This document shows, piece after piece, positions 1 through 13,600 of a stretch of 64,000 nt of DNA; position 1 is the first letter of the stretch, and each line of letters opens with the position of its first letter. The stretch comes from Liquidambar formosana. Its lineage: Eukaryota > Streptophyta > Magnoliopsida > Saxifragales > Altingiaceae. Below the pieces are notes generated by a model. That model saw only the letters and a list, made by a program, of their open reading frames with translations, ran no database searches and was not told where the DNA came from. The position numbers and the translations under genes were made by a program. The stretch lies in the NCBI GenBank assembly GCA_039720395.1, contig CM077833.1:24388271-24452270 (forward strand), given 5' to 3'.

Positions 1-329
1 TAATGGAATAATTAGGATCCAGAGAAAACAAAATAGGACTATAAGCTTTTTAGTAAGACATTATAACAATAACAATAACAGTAAATAGTGAAGACTGCAG
101 TGAAGGTGATAAATCACTAGGTTCACATTCAATGTGTCACAATATTGTGCGGAGGTGTAACCCTTTAATTTCACTAAGAATTGTGTAACAGAATGTATCC
201 CCCATTTCTTCCCTGACCCACCGAAAAGAAAAAAAAAATGTAGGATTTGTTATTTGAAAGAAACAAAGACCTGCCAAAGATAGTAACTCTCACTACTGGA
301 AAATGACAAATAAAAGCACAATAGCTTAC
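1..329 (-). other. Intron of the PMT gene (window edge)
   Basis: This AT-rich stretch lies downstream (minus strand) of the GT donor at 329-328 that ends the last visible PMT exon. No further methyltransferase coding sequence was recognised here, so the remaining C-terminal exons must lie outside the window. It is most simply the start of an intron. Confidence 0.6.
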
Positions 330-3300
330 CCTCCATATATAGCTCTCATGTCCATGACATTCCTCACAGAAGACCAGTTTATTCCCATTCCATTCAAATA
401 TGACTTTGACACAACATGCTTCCAGTGCTCGTAGTCAGAAGTGAAATCCTCTGGAGCAGCTTTGCCATAAACTCCGATCTGAGAACTCTTCAACCAGTAA
501 GGTGGCTTCTCCACCCTAATAGGCCACTGCTCTGGCCACTTAGACCCACGCTCTGATGCATCTACTGGTATTTTGTGCATGCATGCCTCCAGTAGTACAT
601 TCCTTAAGACATATGAACATAAAAAATAAAAATAAAATAAGGTATAAAACAATTGTACTTGGAGATCTACAAATTATGAAAATCAACCGAGTGTCAGTTT
701 CCTTGCATAGAGGTGCCTCTGTGACCCAGTAAAGCACTTTTTGGATTCTATAGGAAAGGCTGTTTCAAAACAAAGGAATATCATTCTAGTAATCAAGCAA
801 GACATATGCTTTAGTGTTATCCAATGTGTATCGTCATTCGCCTTTTTCTTCCCACAAAAAGCAGACAGTACTACAGTAGTCCCTCCCCCCCCCCCCCTTT
901 TTTTTTTTTTTTTTTTTTGGCTATAGAAGCAGACAGTATTCAGACACTGAAAATGCACACCTTTTGCCCCAACATAGCAGCCTGAGAACTATGGTCACAA
1001 ATATTAAAAAAGAATGGACAAAGAAGGCAATGCTATTTTCACCCCACACTTTGCTTCTTGCACTCTAAAATCTTTGTAAATTATTGAGGTAGTCTGTATC
1101 TAAGCTCATGTGACAAATATATAGATGAGGCATTTGGATCTCCCATGGGAACTGGCAGAGTCCAATTTGTGTTTTACAACTGGATTTGAAATAAATGCAT
1201 TTTATTTCTTTAAACATTTAATTTTATTGCTCTGATTTTCTTGTGATTTCTTTAAAATAGGATTATTTCAGAATCTCAACAAAAGACCACATTATTGAAT
1301 ATTGTGGTGATTATCAAAATGGGTTCAAATTACACAACCAATTTCTGTGGTCAAGCACTGCATAAGAAAATGTGTTCGCACGAGTTTCTATGCATTTTCA
1401 CGTTTTTCTATACTATTAAGCATAGGTTAGGACCATATCCAGCTCACCTCTCCCATGACCCCACTTAGCGGGACCAACACTAGATAACAGCCTATTTTTA
1501 AAGATAGTAAATATCGATTCTTAAGTAGTTATGTCACAGACCAAACCAGTTGTACACGTAATGAACTCATGGATCATATTATATGCAGTCAACTTCAAAT
1601 ATTGCTTACGATGTTAACTGCTTTAATGACTTTTTTTTTTTTTTTTGGTTTAATATGATTTCCTATTTTATTTTATTTTTTCAATTTTTACATTATTTTT
1701 GCTTCTCATAATCCAAGATATCATGACCAAAAAAAAAAAACCATGGGCTAATGAAAAAATTACCAGGCCGCATTTGGATCATCAGATTCCTTGCATAGTG
1801 GGGGCTCATTTTGTGGTCTTTTCTCATAGCATTCATTGGAAGTTGGCTTTCTATATATTGCCGCACCTACAGCATTCAATCTATCCTTTTTAATTGTTAC
1901 CAGATCCCAGCACATTGACTTCGTTAATTTGGACATGGCTGCCAACAATTTGCACCAAAATAAAAAGAAAATTCATTTTAGAATCAATCCACAAATCCAT
2001 CTCTCAAGAGAAAATTACATGAGATAGAAAGTATTCTACCTTCCCAAATGCCAACGTCTTCTGGAAGCTTTTGGTAAACAGGAGTAGCAGACCACACAAA
2101 GTAACCACCAGGTCGCAAGACACGGTTCAGCTCTAGGAGAAGCTTGCCACCTGCAAAATGCCTCACAATTAATTTCTAGATCAGAAAAGACTTATAACTG
2201 AACAAAGCTGTTTGAAAGAGATGCAGACATCACCTTCAATATGCCAAGGGACCCTACAGCGTGCACAGTGGACAACATCAAAGACCCTGCTGGGAAAGGG
2301 TAGTCTTTTGGTGCCCATTACGGCTGATATAGCAGGGATTCCCCTTTCTAGCGCAAATTGCACTTGGGCTTCATGCTCATCCTTCGGAGCAAATGACATC
2401 GCAAGTACATCTCTCTCAAAAATAAAACCTCCAAAGCTGGCCACCCCACACCCAACATCCAATATCACGCGACTTCTTTTCCCCCATGCTATATTAGGAA
2501 GAGACTGCATTTTTATACAAACGTTAATTTTATTGATCATTTCAGTCAGATAAAAATATAATTTGAAAAACAAAGACATTTGGAAATTGAAACCCTAAAG
2601 TAGTTAGGACTGTTTCTGGAATTGGAAAAGAAGAATACAGGAAGAGTAAAAGTAAGAATAGTAAAGCCAGTTAGACGAAATGTCAAGATAATGATTGTAT
2701 TAATATGACAACATTGACAAGGTAATAAAAATTTATAGTGTCAGGTGACTAAAGAACAACTTGTCTCAAGAGAATAGCCAAGATGAGGACATTGAGATAG
2801 ATAAGTTGCAAGAATTGAAGATAATAAAATTAGAGTGCATCAAACGAATCCTAGGAGGAGCAAAATTAGGGACACTAAATAAAGAATATGCATACTGAAA
2901 TGGTCCTGGTGAATTCAACAGAGGCTATAGACAGTACCAGTAAGAAGAGGTGAACTAGTTCAGGTTGCAGGCTCGATAATTGAATAGGGGGAGTGTTGAA
3001 AAGAACATAGATCATGATAGTTCTAACTTTTAAATGATAAAATACAAATTAAATGGGTATATATATACAATGTAATGTCAGAATCAGGAAAAATGACAGT
3101 ACCACTGATTACGCTTATTGCGTCGAGGCTTCGACAATAATCTTCGAGTACAATATTACAAAAAACAAGTTATTCTAGAAGACAAGATTGCTAACTCGGA
3201 AAAAATCAAGAGAATCCCAGATTCGTATATTATTATGCATTCAGCTAATGGTGATATCGATTATCCAATTTAAAAGAAATACAATGTAATCTCCTGGGAA

Positions 3301-4991
3301 AATATGTGGGTGTATAAATCATGAATAAATTCATACATAAGAAATATACATGTACATATAGGCCTGTATACATATAGCTACATCAATGACGTGTTTAGAG
3401 CCTCAACTTTTTATTCACCTGGCTACATGACTAGAGAGAAGAGAAAAGATGTATTAAGTTCACAACCAGCATAAACCTTTAGTCAAGGCCTTGTGAACTT
3501 GCTTTCATACATACAAGTATACAACATAAACCTGTGTCTACATTCGACTCAGTTGGGGAACATGGGAGAGATTCATTTTATGTCATGCACAATTTATGAA
3601 AATGCTAGCAGATTCTCCATAGCATTTATGTGTACAAAATGGACAGAAAATGGCAGTAGGGTGGAATAGAAAAATGAGATAGGCTCACCTCCTGAATAAA
3701 ATCAATGTAATGAAGAGCACCGTTCTTGAACTGAGTTCCACCACCAGGAAAAGTTAGATATTCACCAGTAACTTTCACCCAATTTTGATGCCCTTTAATA
3801 ACTGCAAGCTTAGTGTGAGGAACATTATTGTACCATATCTGCATGATGCACCAGAAGAACGTGATTTAACCAGAGTAATGTACATGTAGGAGTGGTTTTC
3901 TATTAGAGCCAGAAGATGTGTAATGTACCTTATCCCTGCTTTTAGGCCACTTAACTGGGCGTTTGTATCCTTCAGGTAGAGGAACAAGGCAGGTGGGAGC
4001 TTCCTCTGGGCAGTGCCTCTCTCTATGTTCATAGTGCTTTGTACTTGGAAGCCTTCTGATCGTCTGCAAGTTGTCAAGACAGGGAATATAATCAGGCCCA
4101 GCAGTCACTTTACAAAGTTTCCACCCATGATTGTTTTGGTTCTTGGATAATGATGATTGCTGTGATTCCTTTTCATTCTTTGACTCCACAGCTTGAGTGG
4201 ACCAAGCCCCACTTTGAGTGGTAGTTTCATTCAATATCTCTGACTGTGCCCCATCTGGGAAAACCTCATTTGAAACCTGGTCCTTCAACTGGCTTTTGAT
4301 CTGGTTTTCACCAGCACTTTCATTCTGATTCCTTATCTTGATTTTGCTCAATCTTCTCCTCTTCAGTCTGACCACCTACTTTATCTTCCTGACTTGTTTC
4401 ACCCTCCATCTCCGATTTCTTCTCACTCTCATCTGAGTCTGGTTTATTTTCACCCAAACTCTTCTCATATTCTGTCTGCTCAGTTGCATTTGTTTCACCA
4501 CCTTCTGTTTTTGTTTCTCCGCTTCCGAATTTGCCTCCCGTCCCCTGAATTTGCCTCCCCATCTTCCCTTTTTCTACTTTCATCAATTGCAGACTCCTGT
4601 CTCGGGTTCCTCCTTAGCCTCAGTTTTCTCCTCAGACTTCTCTTCCTGGTTTTCCTCAACTGTATTCTCAGATAGATTTTGCTTCTCTACGGCATCGGAA
4701 TTGCTTTCATACTGAGAAGTTTCAGTATTGTCATCTCCTTTAGTTGCATCCTCCTGGCAAATCACCCGAACTGTCCTCAAATTGATTAGAATCATGCTTG
4801 GTTACTTTCTCTTTCAACACATTCTTAGTCTCCTGAGATGTCAACTCTGAATTTTGCACAGGAACAACATATGAGGACATCAACATCCAAACCCCAACTA
4901 AACAAAATGCAACAAACACAACAATTGTGACTGTCGAACAGTAGCTCGATGACCTCCGGCCATCTACTCGGGAATGCTTCCCCAAAGCCAT
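330..4991 (-). CDS. PMT26: Putative S-adenosylmethionine-dependent methyltransferase, PMT26 type (partial, 3' exons missing)
   Basis: Plant PMT (DUF248/QUASIMODO-like) proteins are Golgi type II membrane proteins thought to methylate cell-wall polysaccharide. Six exons are visible on the minus strand: 3929-4991, 3689-3838, 2234-2504, 2040-2150, 1764-1938 and 330-602. All have GT-AG borders and compatible phases. The start at 4991 gives [13 protein letters not shown], typical of the PMT24/25/26 group, then a membrane anchor (about residues 21-40). A Glu/Lys-rich spacer follows, then the catalytic domain with the SAM-binding motif [11 protein letters not shown] in exon 3 and [18 protein letters not shown] and [11 protein letters not shown] further on. 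The last exon ends at a donor, so the C-terminal part is outside the window. The acidic spacer changes frame several times (near 4750, 4590, 4540 and 4330), while the catalytic exons are intact. That fits either base-calling indels in purine-rich sequence or real damage. The PMT26 name is by family resemblance, not orthology. Confidence 0.88.
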
Positions 4992-5012
4992 ATTTTTTTA
5001 GGTACTGATTAC

Positions 5013-6300
5013 CCTAAAACATATACCTGAAAAGAGAGGGAAAATAAAAATAAATAAAATCAGATGCCTACCAAAACAAAACCGAAGTAATGAAATCTCA
5101 ATTGAGCCTTATGAGATACTCCAACACAAGTACTGTGACTTAAAATACTAATTAGTAAATAAAGCTTCCTTTGGTTGCCGAGAAAATAAAAGGGCAAAGG
5201 AAGGAAATTAAATTTTGCACCTTTGATTTTTAATCACTCAAGACCCAATAAAACAAAACCTACATGGCTCTACTCAACAGCACCTAATAGAACCATTTGG
5301 CTCAATTGAGGTGGGATTTTCAACAGTCTTCGAAACTAAAACAATATAAAACAGATCCAAGTTCCTTGCATCAGTTCTCTCAGCTAACAAACAGAGCCTT
5401 AAACGAAGATTAAACAAATGTATCAGAGTAAAGTCGCATCTTGACGAAAAAGGAGTATGACTACTAAAATCGTAGAGATCTACACAACCAGCGCGCGCAA
5501 AGTTCAAAAAATTTACTGGAGGGATTCATATGATGATTTATACAGTAGTATATAGATACATACATACATATTAACAATCTAAAATTGCAAGGTTTCAAGT
5601 ACGAAGGCAGGGGAATCAAATCAAATGAAGCAAGTGAAACAGACCATCGTTTAACAAAACAAAACAAGTCATAAAAAGACAAGCTTTTTCCTATTGGATT
5701 CCAAAAGGGGAAGCACTGGCTATCGCTGCTGAGCGCAAACCCCAACTTGTGAAGCCGTTTAATGCACAAGAACTTAACAAATAAACAAAGTAACGATCTC
5801 AAACACTTATCAGTTCATGCCACATCTAATACAAATAAACAAAACAATCAACCAAGCCTACACCTATATATATATATATATATATACATCTGTAATATTG
5901 AACTGTTTGGAGCCCGGGAAAACAAGATCCCCCCACTCAACTGAGCCTGATACTACTACATGGCTTAGTTGAGTTGAGTTTTCCATCTGTGTGAAACCGA
6001 AAGAACATACATAACACAAAGATTCAAAAGTTTCACTTTTTCTTTTCGTTTTCTGGGTTTTTTTCCCGGCAGGCAAACGGAATGTAACTCGAAGATATGT
6101 GTGGCGATAGATCGAAGGAAAGATCTGTGAGTAAGATTTAGGGAGTACCTTATTTTCTTGGCCGAGATTTGTTACAAATATGGAAGGAAGAATTTATGCT
6201 ACTGGGCTCCTTCTCTGCCTTTTGCAGAGACCCAAAGGGAAGAGGAGCTGTGGAAAATAGGAAATATCGGCTGAGACCGTAGATATAGATGAGAATTTTA
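5013..6300 (-). promoter_or_regulatory. 5' leader, leader intron and promoter region of the PMT gene
   Basis: A good acceptor (TTTTAG, minus strand) ends at 5014, 22 bases upstream of the start codon. A possible donor (AAG|GTACTCCC) lies at 6148. This suggests a 5'UTR exon at roughly 6149-6290 and a leader intron of about 1.1 kb that contains a short (TA)n run at about 5868-5886. There is no coding sequence of note. The transcription start is inferred only. Confidence 0.5.
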
Positions 6301-6344
6301 CTTCATCCCAGTTTCATTATTATATTTATTTCGAATCTTATAAA

Positions 6345-6348
<4 letters not shown>

Positions 6349-6382
<34 letters not shown>
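6349..6382. repeat. (GA)n microsatellite
   Basis: A perfect dinucleotide run of about 17 GA units lies just upstream of the inferred PMT leader exon. It may sit in the promoter, where GA/CT tracts are common in plants. Confidence 0.9.
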
Positions 6383-6385
<3 letters not shown>

Positions 6386-9057
6386 ATCATTAGTGATAAT
6401 GATGATTACTCAGTGGTAATTGGTAAGGTTCACAAATTACAGCTTAAGAGTCAACAAAGGAACAGTACACCGATTCAACGAGGAGATTATATTCCGTAAT
6501 CAGCGGGTCAACAAGGCGTGCCACCGTAATATATTTTCGTACGGTCCATGGTTTTGATCACCTGCGCGGCCGGCTGCACATAACGATGGGCACGACACAC
6601 AGTGAATCAATGATCTGAGTCACATGACACGCAGTGATTTGAGTCATTAGTGATAATCACACACAGGTATGTGCAATCTACATGCTGTTACAAATACTTC
6701 AAGTCCTGTGCAACATCGTGCGGATGATCTAAATCCTTATATTATATTCTTTCCATTCTTAAATTATTAGTCTATTTTTTATTTTTAAAACGTTTCAAAA
6801 CTATTGTCACATTTAAAAAATAAATGATATTTTTTATTTCATTTTCTAAAATACCCTTAAAAAAATATTCTTCTTTCTCTAATGTCTTGTACATTTGGAG
6901 GTAAAATTATAATATCAAAACATTCATATTGATATAATAGGGTTTTCTTAAAAAAAATGTGTTTTTTTCAAAGGAGACAGTCATTAAAACCAGAGAAAGT
7001 AAATTAAAGTGAAATAATAAAAGATGGCACATGTTAATTTCGAAAGAAAAAATTAAAACGTATGATGGGATATGCCTCATCAAAATTTTTAGGCTACATG
7101 ATTATATATATGAATAAAAAAATAAAAAAGACTAGGTATTGATCAAGACTATTAAAATAGATCCAACTACAATAATAATAATAATTTAATTATTATTAAC
7201 ATTAATAATGCAAAACGCAACATACCTCTTAGTTTAATTTGAACAAAAGATAAGACTATGTGTCTAAGTAAAAAAGGAAAATGAAAAAAACAAAGAAAAA
7301 AGAAAAAAGAGAGCCCTTTTTTACTAGCTTCCGAATTGTTACATAAATGCATCATTTTGTATAGCTTATTTCAATTTGAATGAGGGTGTGCCCATCATAT
7401 ATTTTCTCATCAATACTTTAATTATATACACCGGAGTGGACTGAAGGTGCGATATAGTTAATTTTCCATTTCCAACACCATTCGGGTAAAAAACCAGTCG
7501 TGGCGTTTATTAGCTGGACTCAAAGTGGGGATCACTTCTCAGCAATCAGGAATGCTGTAAATGCTGCATTCAGCTAGCTTCCCCAAATGATAGAACGGAC
7601 AACATTACGCGCGCAAGGGTGTACCCGTCATTTCACCAAATTGTTGGGAATTCGTCTCGTGACTAATGGTGCTTCTTGGATGACAGCTGGATGACTGTAG
7701 AGTCCGAGGAGTTTGTGGTGGCAGAGGATTCTAGTCGTCTAGACACGCACTCAATAAAGTCCTCCTTTACCAACCAAATGGAAGAAAAGAGTCGCGTCGG
7801 TAGGGGGCCGGATTTACTACTACGCATGTGGGATGAGGATTGAGGGATGGACAAACATGCACCGACACATAGGAACACTCCAATTTCTCTCTCCATACAG
7901 ACACTGACATACGTCATCAGTGAGGACGCCCATCATATGATCACTTTCTATTTCCTATTAACCCTTTTTTCAAATGGGTCCCACTGTCATGGACCATACT
8001 CATTTAATCCAATGGGCCATGGGATCCTCTTGTTGTAAAACCTGCCGGCCCACTTCCAACTATTGATGAGCAGCATGGGAGAGATCACAGAATGAGGATA
8101 CAAGGAGGCTATCGTAAACATAAGGGGTGGATCTAGTGGTTTTGAGGCCTTTTACTAAGTAGGACGTTTTGTGTTTCATTCTCATCAAGATCATGGACTT
8201 GTGTTTTAAAATTGCCCACTGCATATGGGACGGCTGGACTGACAGATTGCATGTGTTCAAAAGATTAATCAGGTGCGTAAACATCTTGTAATATTTAAAA
8301 AATAATAATAATAATAGAAAAAACAGAGGCTATCATGAGTTTTTCTTGTTCTAAACTTGGGTGGGTTTTTATCAAATTCTGTACAATGTGCCTATCAGTC
8401 CATGAGGTTGGTTGAGGAATGCCAGAGTGAGGAAGTATCAAGTATGCCCTGTGCTTGGGCAAGTCGATTGGGCTTGGATTGGCCTACAATTGGACTCAAC
8501 CCCCCAAATTGTTTCCGTGGTCACCCTAGACACACGTGCTGTCCTCAAATGATTTGCCGGCACGGCATCAAACCATATCGAGGCTGCTTCCCCACCCTTC
8601 ATAAAAGCTCATGGAAAGCATCCATCAAGATTCAAGCATTCTGATAGAAAACACTGCTTTTATGTGCCCACATTCGTTTTGTTTTGTTGGCATGGGCTCG
8701 ATTTCAGAGTTAGGGCCCATGTAACTCGGCGTAGTACTATCCAGTATCCATACATGTGGCGAATTTCAATGTGTGATGGACCATAAAAATTGGTTTGGAC
8801 GAGAGTTCAAGACCCATATGCTGGAGCTGATAGCTGCCCTGGGCCATCTTTATTCGAGACGTGAGACTGGAGTACTTGTCATCCATATCACGATCCGAAT
8901 GGGAGATGGATAAACTGTACATCATCATTTTATTTTGAAAAAAAAAAGAGATTTCAAAACTTACTTGATAAGCGGCGAAATCTTGCAAAAGCATTGATTC
9001 TTTTTGGGATTACTTTCATGGCCGAAAAAACTGATCATTGTACAACGTGTGTAATTG
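6383..9057. other. Intergenic region without recognised genes
   Basis: AT-rich spacer between the PMT gene and the hAT element. The short open frames here (for example near 7663-7917, 8357-8644 and 8737-8994) show no known domain, no codon conservation that can be judged and no splice context. Sequence around 6745-7000 looks like a decayed small transposon but no clear ends were found. Confidence 0.5.
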
Positions 9058-10051
9058 ATCAGAGGTAGAGATGGCAATTTGGACCCGCCCCATAGGGGCC
9101 CCGCCCCGCCCCGCACTCATAGGGGCGGGTTTTTTTGAAAATTTTCGGTTCTCGGTTTGGGTATGGGTTTTTTTTTGAAATTTTCATCGGGTTCGGTTCG
9201 GGGATGGTATTTACAAGTCCCGATCCGCAGAACCGACCCGCACCATAGACCCGCCCCGCCCCGCATGTGGTTTTACACTTTTACCCTTATATATATATAT
9301 AACCTTAAGTGGATTTTGGCTTAACCTACAATCCCTACATCAGATATTCAGATCTGCTCATCAGCCTCATCTGCCGCCCAAGTGCCTAACCTAAGCCTAA
9401 CCCGCATCTACCCCTCGCCCCCTCCTCTCCTCTCCTGCTCTCCAGTCACGTGAATCACGCCGACGACTGACGCCGACGCCGACGCCGGTCTCTGCCATCA
9501 GATTTGCCGCCCAAGTGCCTAACGGCCCTAACCCACGTCTGCCTCTCCTCTCCTCTCCTGCTCAGCTGCTCTCCAGTCACTCCTCCTCCCTCGACCCTCG
9601 TCACTCCTCCTCCCTCGACCCTCGTTCCGACAGTCACGCAAACCACGCGACGGTGCCACAGTCGTCCGCCGACGCCGACGCCGGCCTCCGCCTTCACCCT
9701 CACGGCCTCCGCGACCCAAGTAATCAGGATATCACCCATTCATCCTTACGGAGTCGCGGTTTCAGCAATCACCCCTCGCCGTCGCTCGCCGTGGTTCATC
9801 GCCGGATCCGCAACTGATCTACACTAGATCCGCCGGATCTACAGCAGACATACACCAAATTTTTTTTTTGCTTGTGCGGTGCGGGGCGGGGCGGGTTTTC
9901 TCAGGAAATCATAGGGTCGGGGATGGGTTTGAGTTTCTGAAACCCGTCGGGTTTAAGGGCGGGTTTGGTACTAGGGTTTTAATGTTAGGGTCGGGGATGG
10001 TATATGGTCGACCCGCCCCCGACCCGCCCCATTGCCATTCCTAATCAGAGG
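9058..10051. mobile_element. Non-autonomous hAT element with 8-bp target duplications
   Basis: The element proper is 9066-10043 (978 bp). It is flanked by identical 8-bp direct repeats ATCAGAGG at 9058-9065 and 10044-10051. Its ends are inverted repeats: TAGAGATGGCAAT on the left and ATTGCCATTCCTA on the right, which reads TAGGAATGGCAAT when reversed. This matches the hAT terminal consensus (TAGGGATGG-like). Subterminal regions carry many CCCGCCCC/GGGGCGGG motifs in both orientations, as expected for hAT transposase-binding sites. The middle (about 9370-9830) is strongly GC-rich with internal direct repeats. No transposase is present, so it would need one in trans. Confidence 0.93.
9577..9624. 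repeat. Tandem 24-bp duplication inside the hAT element
   Basis: Two adjacent identical 24-bp units lie at 9577-9600 and 9601-9624. A longer imperfect direct repeat surrounds them: the phrase GCCGCCCAAGTGCCTAAC occurs near 9372 and again near 9505, each followed by a CTCTCCTCTCCTGCT-rich stretch and CTCCAGTCAC. The pyrimidine-rich repeats account for the long overlapping open frames here, which are not credible genes. Confidence 0.85.
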
Positions 10052-10693
10052 AATTGCATGTTAATCAGCCTAAAATTTTGAACACCCTTGTTAAATAAAA
10101 ATAAAATAAAAGTAATTGATTAGTGACAAAGGGATTTACATTTACAAAATGGGAAATGGATCAGAATTTGATTATACACTCTGTCATAAGGAGGTGAGGC
10201 TCAGAGCCACGGACCAAAGTTAGCCTGCCTTTTCAATGAATGGGCCTATCCTCCCATCAAGGGTAAGTTCCCTGCCTATTGAACGGTTCAGATTGATCGG
10301 CCGTGGAGAAAAACATTTTTGCCCAGGTTATTAGACCCGACTAGAGAGCCACCTCAACACATTATCCACAAGTTATCAAAAATTCGAGCATCGGCTATGA
10401 CGTGTCGCTACGTTCGACTCCACCATGGATCACCAATTCCATTTTCCAAATAAAATAAACAATTTTTAAAAATATATTGGGAGCAAGAGAGTCTAATGGA
10501 GAAACAACGTGTGGTGCAAATGGCTTGATGTAGATTTTGGACTGGTGGGGTCTTTGAACCACATGACCAAAACTATGAACTCCAATTCTCCACATCTCCC
10601 CACTGCTCTCTCTCACTCTTGAAAACTAGAGAGAGAAGACAATGGTGGGGTGTGAGAGATGAGAAAGCTAGTGGAGGAGTTTGTTATGCTTCC
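10052..10693 (+). promoter_or_regulatory. Upstream region and 5'UTR of the STAY-GREEN-like gene
   Basis: No gene is seen between the hAT element and the SGRL start codon. A CT-rich tract (CTGCTCTCTCTCACTCTT) at about 10603-10620 is a plausible transcription-start or leader feature. A very short upstream ORF begins at the ATG at 10641 and ends after six codons. The hAT element lies only about 640 bp upstream of the start codon, so it may sit in the promoter. Confidence 0.4.
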
Positions 10694-13600
10694 ATGGCCT
10701 GTCATTGTGCTGCTCATGCTTTTACACCATCACCCCAGAGGGACTTCTCCGTCAACAATACCGACCTCAAATCTACAAAAAGATCAAGAACCCTTCTGCT
10801 TTCTTCCATCAGCAACAGAAGACCCTCCTACAATGCCCTTGTCTTTGAGGTTTTCTTCTACTCTAACTTCCTTTTATGTATTTATATAAATGTAGTATAT
10901 ATATGTATGAGTATAATGGCTTTGTCGCATATTCATGTTATATCTGGAGGCATATTGAGTGAACAGATTGATAGTGGATAGGAACTCACAAATTGGGTTG
11001 TGTTGATCATGCTATTATGTTGAGTTTTCATGTAGAAATCAATGTAGATGGGGGAATTTTGATATTAGTTACCATAATCACTACATGCCTTTGTTTTGAT
11101 ACCATTCCATGGTCAAGAACTGTTGTATTGCTACTAAAATATAGTGAATTTCAAATTTTTTTTATAAATTCCAAATCTAATAGGTAGTGGCATTGTGAAA
11201 GTAATTGATGTCATGTATTAGGTTTTGTTCAAACTTGAAATGGGTGATCTAAAACATTCTAAAAATTAGGGTTCTTAGACCAGAAAGAAAAGAAAACCTA
11301 AACTGCATTAATCACTTGATGGCATTTCTAGATGAAGTTATGTTGTGAATTTGCATCTTTGTTGTTCCAAGTCTATGGATAAGATGTATATGGCATTTGG
11401 TGTATCAGGCAGAAAGTCTACAAAGATGAAGCTTTCTGATGGTGGTTTGATCCTAATTTACTAAATATTCTCCCAGAAATTAAGCAAATCTGATCCTTCA
11501 AAACACATTGTATTAGAAAATTTATGTTGCTTCTTGGTAAATATCAAAATTTTGAAAAAATGGAGATTTTGTGGAACAATTTGATCATGATAAATTTGTC
11601 AGTTAGGGCCTAGGGGTAAAGTTCAAGAACACTATGGAAAACCATTAAAAATTTTAGGCTGCTTTTTGATTTGTTGGAATCTCAGTACATCTATTACAGC
11701 CCCAAATAGTTAATTGAATACTGATATCTATTCCTTTCACTTTGTTTTCTCGTCAATTAAACAGAGGATTTTTGTTTCACCCTTGCTGATCTCATAATGT
11801 TTCAGCTGACAAAAGAATTGTTTTTTATGGTGCATCTGATGGCAACACAAATTCTGGCATTCATGGTTACCCTATTGAAGAGCTTCACTATTTTCTAGTC
11901 GACAAATTTTTATGTAGTTCTTGAGTCACTGAACTGTGCTGTTAGTTGAGCTACAACTATTAAAATCTCTAAAGTTGGTGTCCATCCGTAACCACAATGG
12001 GTGGCATATTAATGTGTTTTATTTTTGCTAGGCTGCCAGGCTGTTGGGTCCTCCAGCGAGATTCGAAGCTTCAAAGCTGAAAGTTGTTTTGATGGGAGAA
12101 TGGATGAATGGGTACTCTGGAATCACCCCAAGAACCTACATCCTTTCTCACTGCGACTTGACAGCTAATTTAACATTAACTATCTCCAATGTCATCAACC
12201 TTGATCAGGTGTGTATTCTCATAATTTATGTCTTTGGCAGGTATGTAGCCAATGTCTATACTGGACATACACAAACAAGTTAGCTTATTTTTAATTCAAG
12301 CTCTAGTTTTTTACCAAAATTTTTAGGACTGATACTGTGTTCATGCCCCAGTCATTCTATTACAAATATATATTCATGACTGGGAAAAACTGAGCTTTGC
12401 TCTTGAAGATCTGAATTTTTATGGGATCTATGCATTATTTATGTATTAATGGCAGCTGAAAGGGTGGTACAGCAAGGATGATGTGGTTGCTGAGTGGAAG
12501 GATGTGAATGGGGATATGTGTCTCCATGTCCACTGCTATGTAAGCGGTCCCAATCCCTTGCTAGACCTGGCTGCTGAGTTTAGATACCACATATTCTGCA
12601 AGGAGTTACCTTTGGTGAGTTCACTTTCCATAACATTGATCCACAATAATATTCTACTGTTTATGACAGAGAATCCAGTGTCGGTTGCATATATCTATGA
12701 TGTCTTTGACATGGCAACCTCTAAAGACCCAATTGTTATGCAACTCCGGTCGTGTATCGTTATGGGGTTGACACCCAACACAACAAAAGGACTAAATAGT
12801 CCTGCCATTGTTTCACAACTCCAACCTAGCAACCACCACATTCCATGTTGCAATTCTCTGACTTGCATTGGTGTTGATAAGTTTGACATGGAAAAAGATG
12901 TTGGATTACTTCTGACACAGATGCTATCTATCTTTTGCCCAATATCATAATCCTTCGATCTTCTTTGTCACCATCCTCATCATTACTTTAATTGTATACT
13001 TTCTAAATGGCATGGAACATAATAGTAGTATGGAGTACTAGTTATCTGTCATGATTACTGCTGCAAGCTCCATATCTACCCGCACTTTGATCAGTTAGAA
13101 GGATTTGATATTTCCATTAGAATGTGGAGTGTTGAATTACGTTAGTCAAATTTTGGATAATCATAATCGCCTCTCCTTCTTCCCTCTGAACATGGCACCA
13201 CTCATGCTAGATTCTGTTGAAATGTGATGAAAATGATTGTGATGGCAGAATAAAAATACATAGCTATAACTTTTTATGCATGGCAGGTACTTACAGCGGT
13301 GCTGCATGGAGATTCAGTACTGTTCAGGGAGCACCCTGAGCTATTGGATGCTTTAGTTTGGGTTTATTTCCATTCTAGTTCAAAGAAGTACAATCGCATG
13401 GAATGTTGGGGGCCACTCAAGGATGCTGCAGAGGTAAAATTAAACACAAGCCTGCATAGGCACTCAATTTGACACATGCCTTCATATGCCACTTCTGTGA
13501 TAAATTTACTACATTAGTTAACCATGTCTTACCAAGTGAAGGTTCGTTTCTTAACTTTAATTGAGAACTAAAGCCATTCATTCAGTGAGGATCATGCGCA

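Noticed and set aside
4394..4675. Plus-strand ORF rich in Leu/Ser/Phe
   Set aside because: It is the antisense of the Glu/Lys-rich PMT spacer; purine-rich coding gives such mirror frames.
9455..9827. Overlapping long open frames on both strands (94-107 codons)
   Set aside because: They lie in low-complexity GC/CT-rich repeats inside a hAT element, overlap in several frames at once and have no domain; base composition alone explains them.
12483..12950. 155-residue ORF in SGRL
   Set aside because: Only the first part (to 12614) is exon 3; the rest is read-through into the intron after a clear GTGAGT donor.
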